Shown: one piece after another, positions 13,310-24,674 of the stretch
Numbering within the stretch: position 1 is the stretch's first letter
Layout of the letters: every line of letters starts with the position of its first letter
Origin: Acanthornis magna
Lineage: Eukaryota > Chordata > Aves > Passeriformes > Acanthizidae
Assembly: GCA_036785705.1 (NCBI GenBank)
Contig: JAWUZG010000332.1
Span: 3,472,001 to 3,536,000 of the forward strand
Reading direction: 5' to 3'
DNA length: 64,000 nt
Notes under the pieces: model-generated
Database searches by the model: none
What the model was told of the DNA's origin: nothing
Seen by the model: the letters and a program-made list of their open reading frames with translations, nothing else
Position numbers and translations under genes: made by a program

Positions 13310-13500
13310 CTGCCTAAGTAAAAGTTTGATTAATTGCATTAATTAGGCCCTAAGGTATGGTTCATAAAATAAGAGTACAACTGGTGTATTGGATTGGGGA
13401 ATTGACTATGTGACAGGGAACAAACAGTGGCACGAACGGGAGCTCGTCTCTGTCTGGAATGGCATGATAAATTATCAATTAAATAATGGAGAGTGACAAA
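13310..13500. promoter_or_regulatory. Candidate conserved regulatory element rich in TAAT sites
   Basis: An AT-rich block with dense homeodomain-type cores: 'gattaattgcattaatta' at 13328-13345 and 'gataaattatcaattaaa' at 13466-13483. Composition changes sharply from the GC-richer flanks, and the sequence is neither simple repeat nor known transposon. Clustered TAATTA cores are typical of vertebrate developmental enhancers. Conservation was not testable, so this is a pattern-based call. Confidence 0.35.
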
Positions 13501-16500
13501 GCTGCAGTGTGGGAGAGGCGACCTCCAGCCATGGCTGTGGCCAGCCCGGCTGGGTGCCTCGGCCATGTCTGCCAGTCCCTCCAGTGTTTCCATGCAAGTT
13601 TGTTCTCCCAGAGCGCCGCCAGCACAGCCCTGGGCTTGTGGCCCTGTCAGCACTGCAGGACATTGACCCTCATAGGGTGAGAGTGGACTTGGCAGCCCAG
13701 GGACCACTGGGCTCCTTCAGGGACCATACCAGAGCACTGAGCATTCACCTGGCTGCTGATCTCCTCCTGCCATGGCAGCAGGACCACCTTCTGCTGGGCA
13801 GAGTGGTGAAGAGGTATTATTTCATCCCAAAGGCACCGGTTTTGACCTTCTCATGTGTCACAGCTTCTCTTCTCAGCGTGCCCCATCCTTCGGCATCACC
13901 ATATTTGCTCACCAGGGTCCTGCCCCAGGGGGAGAGCTGTGGGTCAGTTCAAGCACAAGGTCCAGTAGCATTTCTCCTCCTGGATCCTGGGACTTCATGC
14001 CAGGCCTTTTTGTGGCCACAGCTGCACCTTCCTCATCCCCTCCTGTCCTTGCTGCTCTGAATGATGGGCACCTCACTGCTCTTCCCTCCCATCTTGCTCC
14101 AAATCCGTGGGGATTTGCCTGCTGCTGGACAGGGCTTGTCTTCACCTGCACAGGCAGAGGTGAGAAGATGGTCTGTGTTTGCAGTGTGCCCCACCACATC
14201 CATTTCCCATTTCCCATTGCCACACTCCAGGCTGGACCGGCTCCTGCTGATCTGTCAGGCGCCGCTCCTGTCTCAGGCAGGGCTGGTGTGAGTGCTGCAG
14301 GCACAGCTGTGCAGGAGGAGGCTCTCCAGATTCCTCGTTACCGCCTGTTATTAATGACTGTGCATTTCCATGAAGCCAATAGCAGGCTGGGACAGATGTG
14401 TTACCCCCTGCCCCAGAAAGCTGATGAGAGATGTTGCCTCCCCAGCGGCACAGCTTCAGTTTCTTCTAGAAGATTCCTTCAGGATCATTTCCACCAGCTC
14501 TCACCTTCCACAGCATTTGCTCTCATTCTGCATTGTTTTCTGCTCCACGATTTGTTCCATTATTACTTTTAGTATCACATAAAGCCTTGGCTGAGATCTA
14601 GGCTGGACTCTGACAGCACAACACCTCTACAAAATGAGTGAGCAGGTCTGTCACCAGTGCAGTTGGCACGTATGATATGGGGAACCCCAGGGGAACTTCA
14701 GCACTGACAGTGAGGACTCAGGAGGTGGTGTGGGCTGAATGATCCGCTCCCTTCCCTTGGGAATGGTCTCTGTGAGCAGAGGACAGAGTAAAGGCAGTGT
14801 GAGAGTGGAAACCCAGCAGGAAAACAATCACAGTTCCACCCTGATGAATGGCTGAGTTAGGAGGATGTGCCTGGTCATTATTTGTGTTGTCTCCATAGTG
14901 GGTATCCAGACAATGTAAGACTCTGCTTGAACATTTCTTTTGTCACATCACCCTGGCAGGGTGGGATGTTGGGGCAGTGACAGCTCTCTGGTGCTTGGTG
15001 TCTTGTTCATTCTCAAACATCATCCGGAATGTGCCTCTCACCTCCTGCCTATCAGATTTCTCCTGTACATTCAGAGAGGGCCCTTTCAGGCAGACCAACA
15101 TCGACCCCAATTGCCAAACAGAAGCCAGGGTAGTTCAAAGATGGTTGAAATCCACACAGCCTGGTTTTCCCTCTCTTCTTTCCCTCTTTCCTCCGCACTC
15201 TGACCTTTTCCTCTTTGCCCAAGTACCTGTGCTTCCTTGCCCTGGATGGAGCAAGGACAGCAGCCTGGGACAGAGCAATCACATGCATTAGTGTTTGCTA
15301 AGCGCATGCTTTGGAAAGACAGATCCTTCCCAAAACTAAGAAAGAAACAATTCCTGGTCCATTAGTACTTATGGCTGACATGTTAAAATGAGTGCAGGCA
15401 TGGGAGGAAAGCTGGAGAGGGACAAGAACTCTAGCCATGGGATCCAGGCTCATCTCTGTGGCTGATGTAAACACACCTCTATCAGCTATTTTAATGACTG
15501 AGCAGCACTGGAGACCTCAGAGCTTTTTTGCTTCCCTATCCTTTCTTTACCCTTTCTGTATTACTTTTGGAGCTACAAGTTGGGGATTACTCACCACTTT
15601 CTCTTCAACTTCCTGAGTCCTTTGTGTGCCATTCTCCCAAGCTAAGCAGGGCTGTTATTTCTGGACAACTGTCTCCTATCAGTGACGGTGACACCATCAG
15701 TGCTGTGTCTCTGACACGATTTCAGTGGCTTGCTCTCTGTTCCCTGACAGGTTGGTTTGTGTCAGGGATATTTGTGCAGCAATGTCCCTATCCCTTTCCA
15801 TATCAGTGCATTTCTGGCATGTGAATTTGGGGATGTGTGGCTGCTCCATGAATTTCTCTCCTCATCTAGCTGGTTTGGTTGTAATATCTTATAGCACAGG
15901 CTGTAGCTGTGATACTGCACTCACAGGGTAGATGATCTTTCCATTTTGCTCTGAAAAACGCCCACTCATTCTGCAATTGTAAGGCCACAGTTTCTGTTAG
16001 AGAGGCTATAAACACCTTGGGGAGGTTGTTGTCATCTCATCAGATTTCTTGCAGAACAGGGCACAACGTCTCACCCCAGCTTTCACAGGTGATGCTCAGC
16101 GAACTTGCAGTTGAGCTGAAGCCTGGTTTTATGAAAGATGCCCAGTCTGGAAGTTTCAGATGAGTCTATTTCCAACTGCAGAAAATCTGGTAGAACATCC
16201 CTCTATTCAGCAAACGAACTAATCTTTGAGCTTGCTCAAGGAAACATGGAAATCTACTGGCAACAGGCATGCTACAGCAAGCAAACCTGTGGCTGATTCA
16301 TCTGTCTCTGCTCTTGCTGTGGGTGCCCCTAAGGAGGTGACCGGATGGGAATTTGGTTGGTGTCATCACAAAAAGTGACTGATGTTTGACAAAAAGCTGT
16401 GAAAGCCCAGCTGCATTTGGCTGCAGCCAGTACATATTGCTTTCTCTGCTCCCCCGACCCATGGTCCTGCTCTTTTTGTGGTCCCACAAGCAGGCCAAGC

Positions 16501-16869
16501 TTTCAATGCACTGGGACATCCCACAGTGACCTGTGACACCTTCTGCAGCTAGCACTGCGTGACACTCCTGCCAGCTGAAGCCCTTTGGGGCAGCTCTCCT
16601 GATTGTCACAAGGAGCCAAACGCTGCAGGACAAGCAGCAGCCTCAGTGTGACTGCAGTTCAAGCTCCTGCCACCAGTGTTGGCTTCCATGGCTCTGTGCA
16701 GGCTGGTGGGAGCACTTTGGGGATTGCACCCTGCTGGGCTTGTGCAGGTTGTCTTGTACATCTTTTTCTTTGCCTCCTTTGTTTGCATCTTTCAAACCTG
16801 ACTTGACAGCAGTCAGGGAGCCTCCTTGACCCTCCTCAAATCACACTGAGGACAGCTGGAAGATTTTAG
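13501..16869. other. Unique sequence, no gene seen
   Basis: The longest frame (13772-14572, plus, 266 codons) has no recognisable domain or clear splice structure and overlaps antisense frames. A short homeodomain-like patch ('ctgttattaatgactg') sits at 14345-14360. No transposon recognised until the CR1 at 16870. Confidence 0.42.
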
Positions 16870-17293
16870 AGTGTCATAGAGGGATGGTGAAGGGCCCAGA
16901 GGGACCATACAAGGAGCAGCTGAGGGCACTTGGCCTGTCCAGCTGGAGCAGAGGAGACTGAGGTCAGACCTCTCAGGGGCTGCAGCTCCTCCCGAGGGAC
17001 AGCTCTGATCTCTGCTCCCTGGGACCAGGGACAGGGCCCAAGGGAATAGTTGGAGTTTTGTCAGGGGGATTTAGGTTGGACATTTGGAAGAGATTCTTCC
17101 TCCAGAGGGTGCTGGGGCACTGCCCAGGCTCCCCAGTTGTGGTCACAGTCCCAAGGCTGCCAGAGCTCCAGGAGCACTTGGACAATGCTCTCAGGCACAG
17201 GGTGGGATTGTTGGGATGCCCTGTGTAGGGACAGGAGTTGGACAGGATGATCCTTGTGGGTCCCTTCCAGCTCAGGATGTTCCATGATTCCAT
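16870..17293 (+). mobile_element. CR1 LINE 3' fragment
   Basis: Sense-orientation CR1 3' region: 'ccagctggagcagaggag' (about 16938), 'ggatttaggttggacattt' (about 17069), 'ctccaggagcacttggac' (17166-17183), 'ggatgatccttgtgggtcc' (17247-17265) and a degenerate tail 'ccatgattccatgg' at 17282-17295. It belongs to the same subfamily as the copy at 52765, sharing the 'aatgctctcaggcacaggg' block. Confidence 0.9.
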
Positions 17294-18382
17294 GGCAACT
17301 GCATAGGGCTGCCACCTTGACCAAGAAGTGCCCCGCACCTACCCTTGTGCTGGCTTCCTGAAGGACCCCACTGCCCCACAGAGCTATGGGGTCTGGCAGA
17401 CAAAGCACATTTCCCAGGCTCGCCAACCCTTCACTGCTGGTATCAGCTCCAGAGGGAATTCCTGTGCCAGGGCACCTTCAGGGTGGCAGAACAGATGAAA
17501 ACACGATCAAACACAGCATTCCCCACTCATCCCCACTGCCCTTGCCTCATACTTGGCAGCTGGTGAATTTGTTGTGAAATGCCATCCGCTGTCCTGTTTA
17601 TTCCAGATGAAAATCTCTTCTCCAGGGACTTTTTCCCCAGGAAAAACTTTATTTGTGTAAGCACTTCAGAAGGAAAGACTCTGAAGCAGGCCTGAAACTA
17701 AACCCTGCTCTCTCATCAAGGCTGAGGAGTCCAGCTAAAGCAGCTACAGCACCCCTGCTTTACTTTCTAGGAGAAAAAGAGATCCTTCCCATGGCAGGGA
17801 GACAGCTCTGCCAATGTTTCCTTCTCATACCTAGCACTGGCAGTAATTTCAGCTGTGGCAAGATTCATCAAAGTTAATCATCTGACCCTCATCTACATGA
17901 GATAATTTTTCAGCGAGCAGGATTTGCCAGTAGCCTCAGCTGGCATCACGCAGACCAACATGAACAAATCACATCCTGTTCCAGGTCTGGCTTTCCAAAT
18001 CCCAAGCAGGGAAAGAGAGCAGCGGGCGTCAGATCCTGAGGAAGACCTAGATTCAATTCAGCTCTTGGTGTTGGGCCATACGGCTGCCTCAGGTAGCTCT
18101 TCAGCGAAAATCTGACAGTCCCCAAAACTTCACGAACACTTCTGGCCCTGAGCGGCTGGCATCTTGCACAACCTTCTGATCTGACAAGTTTGCCAACATC
18201 CTGAATGGTGAACATCTCATGGGGTAGGCGGTTCTTGGGAGGCTTCCATGCATCTTCTGTCGTCTCTGAAAACCTGTCTGAAAAAAATCGGTCTCCTTCT
18301 GGCTTTGCGTTCAGCCCGGCACCAAACCTATGGAGGCAGGTTCAATTGGAAAGGTCCCATCTCTGCAGGGGTTCGAGCCAAC
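17294..18382. other. Unique sequence downstream of candidate minus-strand exons
   Basis: No repeat recognised. On the minus strand the stretch 18215-17946 stays open for 89 codons and could hold a following exon of the candidate locus at 18383-18879. A frame-compatible terminal exon could begin at an AG near 18200 and stop a short way on, but no boundary is convincing. Confidence 0.3.
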
Positions 18383-18522
18383 CTTCTGATTTGATGTGAA
18401 CAGTATGTACGAATGCCACTGAATGACATGTTTCCATGATAAAGAGTGTGGTGATGAAATTCTCCTGCGTGCCAAGGATGGAAACAAAAAAGTCAGTGGG
18501 CAGCTGCAACACATCACAAGAG
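18383..18522 (-). CDS. Candidate exon B of an unidentified minus-strand gene or pseudogene
   Basis: On the minus strand a good acceptor ('attttgttttccag', ending at 18523) opens a 140-base stretch without stops, closed by a weak donor (AGAAG then GTTGGC, GT at 18382-18381). The translation is protein-like, with a hydrophobic run of the form FFVSILG followed by NFITTLFIMETC. The frame fits exon A upstream: A ends in phase 2 and this exon begins with the third codon base, so the intron at 18523-18682 (160 bases) keeps the frame. It would end in phase 1. I do not recognise the protein. It could be a genuine small exon, a decayed gene, or chance. Confidence 0.27.
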
Positions 18523-18682
18523 CTGGAAAACAAAATCCTTTCTGATTCCCAGAGCAGCTCTTGAGGTACTTGGAAACCTCAGATTCTTGCCCCCTGCAAG
18601 GGACCTGCACTTCCCCGGAACACGTAAAGCACTGTCACTGTATTAAAGCTGAACAAATACTCCACAGAGAATAGGGAGATAC

Positions 18683-18879
18683 TGTTTGAGTGACAAAGGC
18701 TGATAAATCATTCTCTGGACGTTTTCCTCTTTGCTTGGCTTCTTCCCATTGATCCATAGGAAATCGGTGGCATTTTGCATGCAAAAATCCATAACCCAAA
18801 AGTCCATGCATTGACGACTTTGAGCAAGCTGCGTTCTCAGGTTACACACCACTTGCTTTTGGTTTTCATCTGCACTGCT
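18683..18879 (-). CDS. Candidate exon A of an unidentified minus-strand gene or pseudogene
   Basis: Read on the minus strand, a strong polypyrimidine tract and acceptor ('ttaccctcctccccacag', ending at 18880) is followed by 197 bases of open frame. The composition is protein-like (cysteine, tryptophan and charged residues mixed, including a CMDFWVMDFC segment and an NATDFLWINGKK segment; NAT is a possible N-glycosylation site). A donor at AAACA then GTATCT (GT at 18682-18681) joins in frame to exon B. If unspliced, the frame runs on to a stop at 18643-18645. No start codon or known domain is evident. The solo LTR at 19286 would sit in the upstream intron. Confidence 0.3.
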
Positions 18880-18883
18880 CTGT

Positions 18884-19285
18884 GGGGAGGAGGGTAAAGA
18901 AGGCCCAGGGTGATTTTTGGTGTGGGGACAACAGAGCTGATCTGTGTCCTCATGTCAACTGTCCTCATGTCCCAGGCCCGTCCTGGAGAAATGCACACCA
19001 CACACGTGTCACCCGTCCCTGGTGCCACAGCTCAATAGTTCTCAGGCTCCTGGGAACTGAGGGCGGGTAGATAAACACATGGCATTGATGCAATTGATCC
19101 TTTATGGACAGCCGGAACGTGGTGGGTACCTCAGATTCAAGAGTCCAGCACAGACCTGAGGAACTCAGTCTGTCTGCTCCACCTCAGATGCCACCCCTGA
19201 GCTCCCCTTCCCTAAAACAGGGATGACAGCACATGCTATGGTTTTGGCACATCAGTCTGATTTTTCAGACTGCATATTTTAGGCC
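18884..19285. other. Unique sequence between candidate exon A and the solo LTR
   Basis: Nothing recognised. It would be intronic if the minus-strand locus is real. Confidence 0.35.
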
Positions 19286-19840
19286 TGTTGTGGTGGGTTG
19301 ACCCTGGCCAGCAGCTAAGCACCCAGAGAGCTGCTCATTTGCGTCCTCCCCACAGCACCATGGGGAAGAGAATCAGAAGAGCAAAAGTGAGAAAACTCGT
19401 GGGTCGAGGTAAAGAAACAAAGCTGTGTGCCAGCTAAGGGAAATAAGGAATTCATTCACTCCTTCCCATCAGCAGGCACATGTCCAGCTGCTTCCTGCAG
19501 TTCAGGGCTTCAGTACACATGATGGATACTTGGAGAGACAAACATCATAACCACGAACAGCCCTTCATCCTCCTTTCCCTGAGCTTTTATTGCTGCCGTC
19601 ATATGGTCTGGAATATCCCTCTGGTCAGTTGGGATCAGCTGTCCTGGCTCTGTACCCTCCCAATCTCTTGCCTGGGGGTGGAATGGGAAACAGAGAAATC
19701 CTCAGCACAATGCAAACACTGCTCAGCACTAACCAGAACACCAGCGTGTTATCAACACTGTTTTAGTCACCAATCCAAAACACGGCACCATACGGGCTGC
19801 TGGGAGGAAAACGAGCTTCATCCCAGCCAGACCCACTACA
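19286..19840 (-). mobile_element. Solo LTR of an avian ERVL-type endogenous retrovirus
   Basis: On the plus strand the element begins TGTTGTGGTGGGTTGACC and ends CCAGACCCACTACA, giving the TG...CA ends of a retroviral LTR. Internal blocks match the bird ERVL LTR pattern in reverse: 'aactcgtgggtcgagg' (19393-19408), 'catatggtctggaatatcc' (19600-19618), 'ggatcagctgtcctggctc' (19632-19650), 'gcgtgttatcaacactg' (19744-19760) and 'ccaatccaaaacacgg' (19770-19785). In sense orientation (minus strand) an AATAAAAG core at 19584-19592 lies in the usual promoter position. No internal retroviral coding sequence flanks it, so it is a solo LTR left by recombination. Flanking bases (aggcc and cccac) show no clear target-site duplication, so it is old. 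The open frame at 19480-19926 is LTR sequence plus flank. Confidence 0.9.
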
Positions 19841-20583
19841 CCCACAAAGCTTCAGCCCACAAAGCCCCCCTGTGCCTGGGGCATCACTTTCTGTCTGCCA
19901 TGGATGAAAACTTCTCAGGGCTCTAAAATGCCACATACAGAAATAGGTCCATCAGGATCATCTTCCCCTGAAAATCTTCTTTTGATCCAAAAGGAGAGAC
20001 AGCCTGAGGCTGGAGGGAAGAGCAAGTGGCCTAGAGAGTGCTACCCTTCAGTGTAGGATACCAGGAGACCTTTGCTTCACTTAGAAGTCCCGAAGAAGAG
20101 CTGAGTCATTTACCTTCCTTGTGCCTCATTTTCCCAGTGCCCAGGGCAGAACTTGCAGTGCTTGTGTCCCAGGGGTCCATGGTGTTTCAGGGACACGGGG
20201 AGGCTTATGGGCTGTGTAAAATCACCTGGTGCTGCCTCTGTGGTACAGATATTGTATCACCCTTTCTCTGGCCTTGTTTATCTTCGAGCTGTCTCCTGCA
20301 CAAGATGTAACCTCCACCTGGATACGACCGATTTGGTTCAAGACTCGCGGAAGTTTTCCTGCAGATCTGTGCCACAAGATGTGATCTGAACCTGCACAAC
20401 ATATGGTTCAGATCTCCTTATTTCATATAAAATGGGACTTCGCTCCGTAATCCTGAACTAAACAGAAAGAGAGGCAAGCAGAGCCAGAAGGGAGCATCAC
20501 TGCCACTCTCCTGCCAGTTTTCTGGGTCGGCACTGACTTACACACATCTCTGCACAAGCGCTCAGCAGTCAGCCGGTCTCAGC
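19841..20583. other. Unique sequence, no gene seen
   Basis: No repeat recognised. It would fall in an intron of the speculative minus-strand locus. Confidence 0.35.
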
Positions 20584-20762
20584 CATCAAAACTCATTTCC
20601 AAGCCTCCAGATGGGGACTGAGTCAGGATTTAGCTGAACCATTTCCAGGTGGTGCACCAGGTAGCCCTGGGCAGCCATTGCCTTGCACTGTGCTGGATGA
20701 CACTGCCACTCAGGTCTGTACCAAGCAGGGTCCCTTCTCAGCCTCAGAGTCCTGACAGAGCT
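20584..20762 (-). CDS. Protein-like minus-strand frame, possible exon
   Basis: After an acceptor-like 'cactcactgcag' (minus strand, ending at 20763) the frame stays open for 59 codons to a TGA at the downstream end. The translation contains DPAWYRPEWQC, a HHLEMVQLNPD segment and PIWRLGNE, which look more like real protein than the surrounding translations. The polypyrimidine tract is poor, no good donor precedes the stop, and no family could be named. Same strand as the candidate exons at 18383-18879. Confidence 0.17.
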
Positions 20763-21431
20763 CTGCAGTGAGTGACCAGGGGCACTACTGACCTTGTGCT
20801 GGCACAGGTGGGCACCAAGTCCCACTGTGTCCAGCCAGAAGCCTGGACTACAGAACTGGATCACGAACTAGCCCATGAGGACATCCCAGTGTGGGGAACG
20901 GGCATGTGCCCAGGCAGGCAGGAGGGAATTTGCTGTCCTGTCCTCTGGCTAGCTGTGCCTCTTTCTGAGCCTCAGCCTTTCTGAGTTTGACCCATGCTTT
21001 CGTACTCTTCTTTATCCATTCCTTGGCTGTAGTTATGCAGTTTGTTTTTTCCTTCCTGAGTTTCAGAGCAGTGAGTAGTTCAGGATTCAGCTGCTTTGGT
21101 TATTTGCTGTTTTCTTGCCTTCCTTGGTACCTGTATCCTTAAAACCATTTCTGCAAGGAAGTGTCAGCAGCCCTCCCCTCTGTCCCCCTTGACCCCTGGG
21201 ATGTCACCTCCTGGTTCTCCGAGGCCACAGGAGATGTCTCCCAAGCCCATTGCCTTTCTCTTGCCACTCTCCTGCCACTCAGAGCTGTGAACTCTCACAG
21301 CTGCTCTCACCCAAGGTGCCTCCCACTTTCAGTTTGCAAGGATCCCACATCAAATCCATGCAGCCTGAAGCGAACAGATGTTTTGCCATCCCATCAGCTC
21401 AGTATGAAGTCGAGGTTCCAGTTTTTTTCCA
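20763..21431. other. Unique sequence, no gene seen
   Basis: No repeat or exon recognised. Confidence 0.35.
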
Positions 21432-21698
21432 TCACTTGTACCACCCGTACCAAAGGTTCTCTGGGATAAAAGCCGACTTCACTGAACACCTGCTCAGCCC
21501 TTTGCTGCCCTGTGAGTCCTTCTGTAAAGGTCTAGTCATGCCATTTTCCTGCAGATACTGTCTTAGGATGCAGAGTTGAAAATCAGTAACCTCAAGAATC
21601 CTAGATATCACGTATTTGTCTGATTGCAGGACTCCTGAGTCTTTCTCCAGGTCTCTTGGAGATGTTTCCCACTGAAAATGACTGCTACCTGACCACAC
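21432..21698 (-). CDS. Protein-like minus-strand frame, possible exon
   Basis: An 88-codon minus-strand frame whose central part (around ILEVTDFQLCILRQYLQENG) has an amphipathic, protein-like pattern. No convincing acceptor or donor was found at its ends. Listed because it lies on the same strand as, and upstream of, the other candidate exons. It may be chance. Confidence 0.13.
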   Translation of the reverse strand: MWSGSSHFQWETSPRDLEKDSGVLQSDKYVISRILEVTDFQLCILRQYLQENGMTRPLQKDSQGSKGLSRCSVKSAFIPENLWYGWYK

Positions 21699-23600
21699 TT
21701 CCCCACAGCTTACTGGAGAGCTCGAGCTCCTCTTTATACCTTACCTCAGACATCTGGAAAGAACAGTCACGCTCACAAAGAGCCACTGTTATTTTCCCAG
21801 AGGGGAGCCTGAGTTCTGTGGTGAGACCAATCCATGCTGATTATCCCTTACCGGCCATGTAGGAGAAAGAAAAGCACAGAGAGAGCCTTCGTGGCTGCAC
21901 AAAGGAAGGACCTGGCTGTGTGCAGCTCCAGGGCTGGAAAACCTTCCTCTTTCTGTACAACGGAGTGGGACTTGCTGTGAAGCAGAACCTGCCTTTGTGA
22001 CCCATGTGCAGCAGTTACCCAGGCAGGGCCAGTCCTGCCCAGGCTGTCCCAGCCCACATCTTCCCTGGATGGGAAGTGAGGATTTCTAGTCCTCGCTTCC
22101 CACCCCTGCCACCAGGATGGAAAGGATGGGTGTAAAGGGAGAAGAGCCAGTCTCTTTTCTGTGCCCATTGGAGCACGGCTGCTCCCTGGCCTGTGCCAGG
22201 CTCTGCACGTGTGTTAAGGGTAGGATGTACTTTTTGACGATTCCACAGAAAATGCATCCTGCTAGCTCCCTCCTCTGTAGCCAGCCCAGCTCTGCAGAGC
22301 TGTGAGTCACGCAGGCAGCAGGATTTTATTCTGTCATTACCACATCAGCTCAGGCTGGTGCACAGGGGAGCTGGTGGGTTGAGTAAGAAGGTGCCATTTT
22401 CACATGGTTGCTCTCCAGGCAGGAGCGGGACTTTTCTCACAATATTTTTTACAGTGTCTCAGCAAACAAAACTCTGAGCACGGAGGGTCAGGACATGCTG
22501 CATATCAATGAGGGGGATGTACAGCAGTCACCATGTTCTTTTATCTCCTGCTGTCCCCTATGGAAAGCTGGACCTCAGTGCTGACATGTCTTGCTGAAGA
22601 GGTCTCCAGAAAGGCACACAGGGAGCAGGAGAAGTCCTTGAACTGTCAGCAGAGGAGGCGGGACAGCACAAAGGGACTGTTGGATGGAAGGTGGATTTGA
22701 AAAACTGTGCATAACCACTGGCCTTTGATAAGACACAACCAGAGTTCCCAAGGAGAAATAAGTATCCACCACCTGCTTGTCCAAATCCACCCACCCTCCA
22801 GCAGACAAGGTCATGGTCATGGTCAAAGAGGGATCCCACCCTGGTCTTACCAAACTGCTGGGAAGTCTCGTTCTGCTGCCCTGCCCGTGTGGATCTCCCT
22901 TCTGAGTTTACAGAACTGTAAGTGTGTTGCCTAAGTGATAACACTAAGTTGCTGTCTCAGTGACAACAGTTTTGTGGTCTGATCTCCTTGGTAAGGAAGG
23001 GAGACCTCTCATCAGAGATCAGTTTGTCCCAGCAGAAGAAAACACTGGCAGCTCTGTCTCTGGCTCTAAATGGAGCTCAGATGCCAAGTTGTGATTTAGG
23101 TAATGAGCTGTGGGGTGTGAGAAGCCATCTGGGATAACTCATGGGTTTGTGGAGCATGGGGCACACCAAGTCGCCTTTGCCCCATGCCATGTGTGTTCCT
23201 GACCCAGCTGTTTGGCCATACTTCACTCAAGAGGGAAAGGGCAAAGAGTATCTGCTGAGCAAATCCAGTATCTTAAGGCTTCTTGAAGGGTTTCCCCAAT
23301 GCCCTTTTTTTCCATGTCAAATCTGGTGTGAGTTGAGGACCAGCCCATTCTTTGGGCTCAGTGTGAGACATTCTGACACATCTTCAAGCTGACTGAGAAT
23401 ATGTGTAAACCGGGGTAAATCAGTTACTCTGTGATCTAAGTACATAACCTCTATATTTTCACAAACAAGGTCTCAAAAGGGGCTGAAATCCAAGAGAAGA
23501 CCAAGGAGACAATAAAGGAAAATGATGCACCCAAGTTTGTTACTGAATAAAAGGGAAACCAATGACTTCTCCATCCACATCCATCAAAGGCATAAGGAAA
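21699..23600. other. Unique sequence, no gene seen
   Basis: No repeat family recognised. Overlapping frames at 22558-22944 (minus, two frames) have no supportable exon ends. Confidence 0.4.
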
Positions 23601-23815
23601 TGTTGGTGGGAAGTGACTTCTGAAGATTTCTAGTCCAATCTGCTCAGAGCTGGACCATGGCCAGTGCTATGCCAGATCAGCTGTGGTTTGTCCTACCTGC
23701 TTCTTGAAAGCACCACTTCTCTGGTGACCTGTCCAGGGAAGTAACACCCAGATGGAGAAAACATTTTTTAACGAGAATGTCTCAAGCCCAACTTGTGGCC
23801 ATGGTTATGGCCGTG
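23601..23815 (-). mobile_element. Diverged CR1 LINE 3' fragment, antisense
   Basis: Antisense CR1 blocks in order: 'ggtgggaagtgacttctg', 'gatttctagtccaatctg', 'cttcttgaaagcaccactt' and 'tggagaaaacattttttaac'. Much more diverged than the copy at 24675; no clear tail remains. Confidence 0.65.
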
Positions 23816-24674
23816 GTTATTTGTTTTACTTGTCACTGACTGATCAGCTTCTCACCTCCACAGGACCACATCACTCAGGGATGGGAAGGAAGGTGTTGCC
23901 AAATGTGTCAGTCTGAGTGTGTCCCCATCAGTGTGTCCACAGAGAAGGGTTTCAATGATGTTTTTAGGAAGCTCCCAGAGAAAAGCCTGCCCTGACAGCC
24001 TCACCTCCCGGGCAGCCAGGAGTCACATCCTGACTGCAGATATCAGACATGCTCAAACACGCAGCAGGAGAGGCTCCAACAGGCAGTGTAAGCAGATTGT
24101 TCCTGGCAGGACCTGACAGTGTGGCAATGCCACTTGAGTCCTGTCCAGTCTGCCTCTGTCTGGGAAGAAATTGTTAAAACCAAGTGCAGCTGCTAAGCAA
24201 GATCTCCAGCTTACCTGCAGCTGGAAGAGTTTTGATGCTGGTGGGACTGAAGTCAGGAGGTTTTGCAATGGTGAATAGAGATAATTGGTTTTTTAAATTG
24301 AGAGATTAAATACCCTACTTCCTGCTGGGGGAGATGACAGAAATCCTTTCTTCAGAACACAGAGGAAACAACAGCAAGAGAAGGAGAGGAACTAGCTCTC
24401 TGGGGCCAGGTGTGCATGTACAGACCAAAGAAGTGGCTCCAGACGTGTCCTTTGCTTACAGCACCACACATCAACATTCCCCATCCTGCTGGGCCTCCTT
24501 GTCCTGGGCAAGAGCTGGTGGGAAGCTCCTTTGTGCAGGATAATCGAAGCCATGTGCAGGTAGTTATTATTTGGAGCTGGGGAGACTGAAGGAACACACA
24601 CACTTTCTTACCTATAGGCAGGAACAAGATAATTTCTGTCAGGAGGCACTGGCTTGAACTGGAGGTATCTGAGT
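23816..24674. other. Unique sequence between two CR1 copies
   Basis: No repeat or exon recognised. Confidence 0.4.

Noticed and set aside
18160..18395. Near-identical words ACCTTCTGAT at 18381 and 18174 as evidence of exon duplication
   Set aside because: Only about ten bases match; flanks differ, so chance is sufficient.
19480..19926. 148-codon plus-strand frame
   Set aside because: Most of it is the ERVL LTR read antisense.
20584..20762. WRLGNE motif suggesting a heparanase-like glycosidase (WELGNEP motif)
   Set aside because: Only a few residues agree, the proline after NE is missing, and neighbouring frames do not follow the family order.
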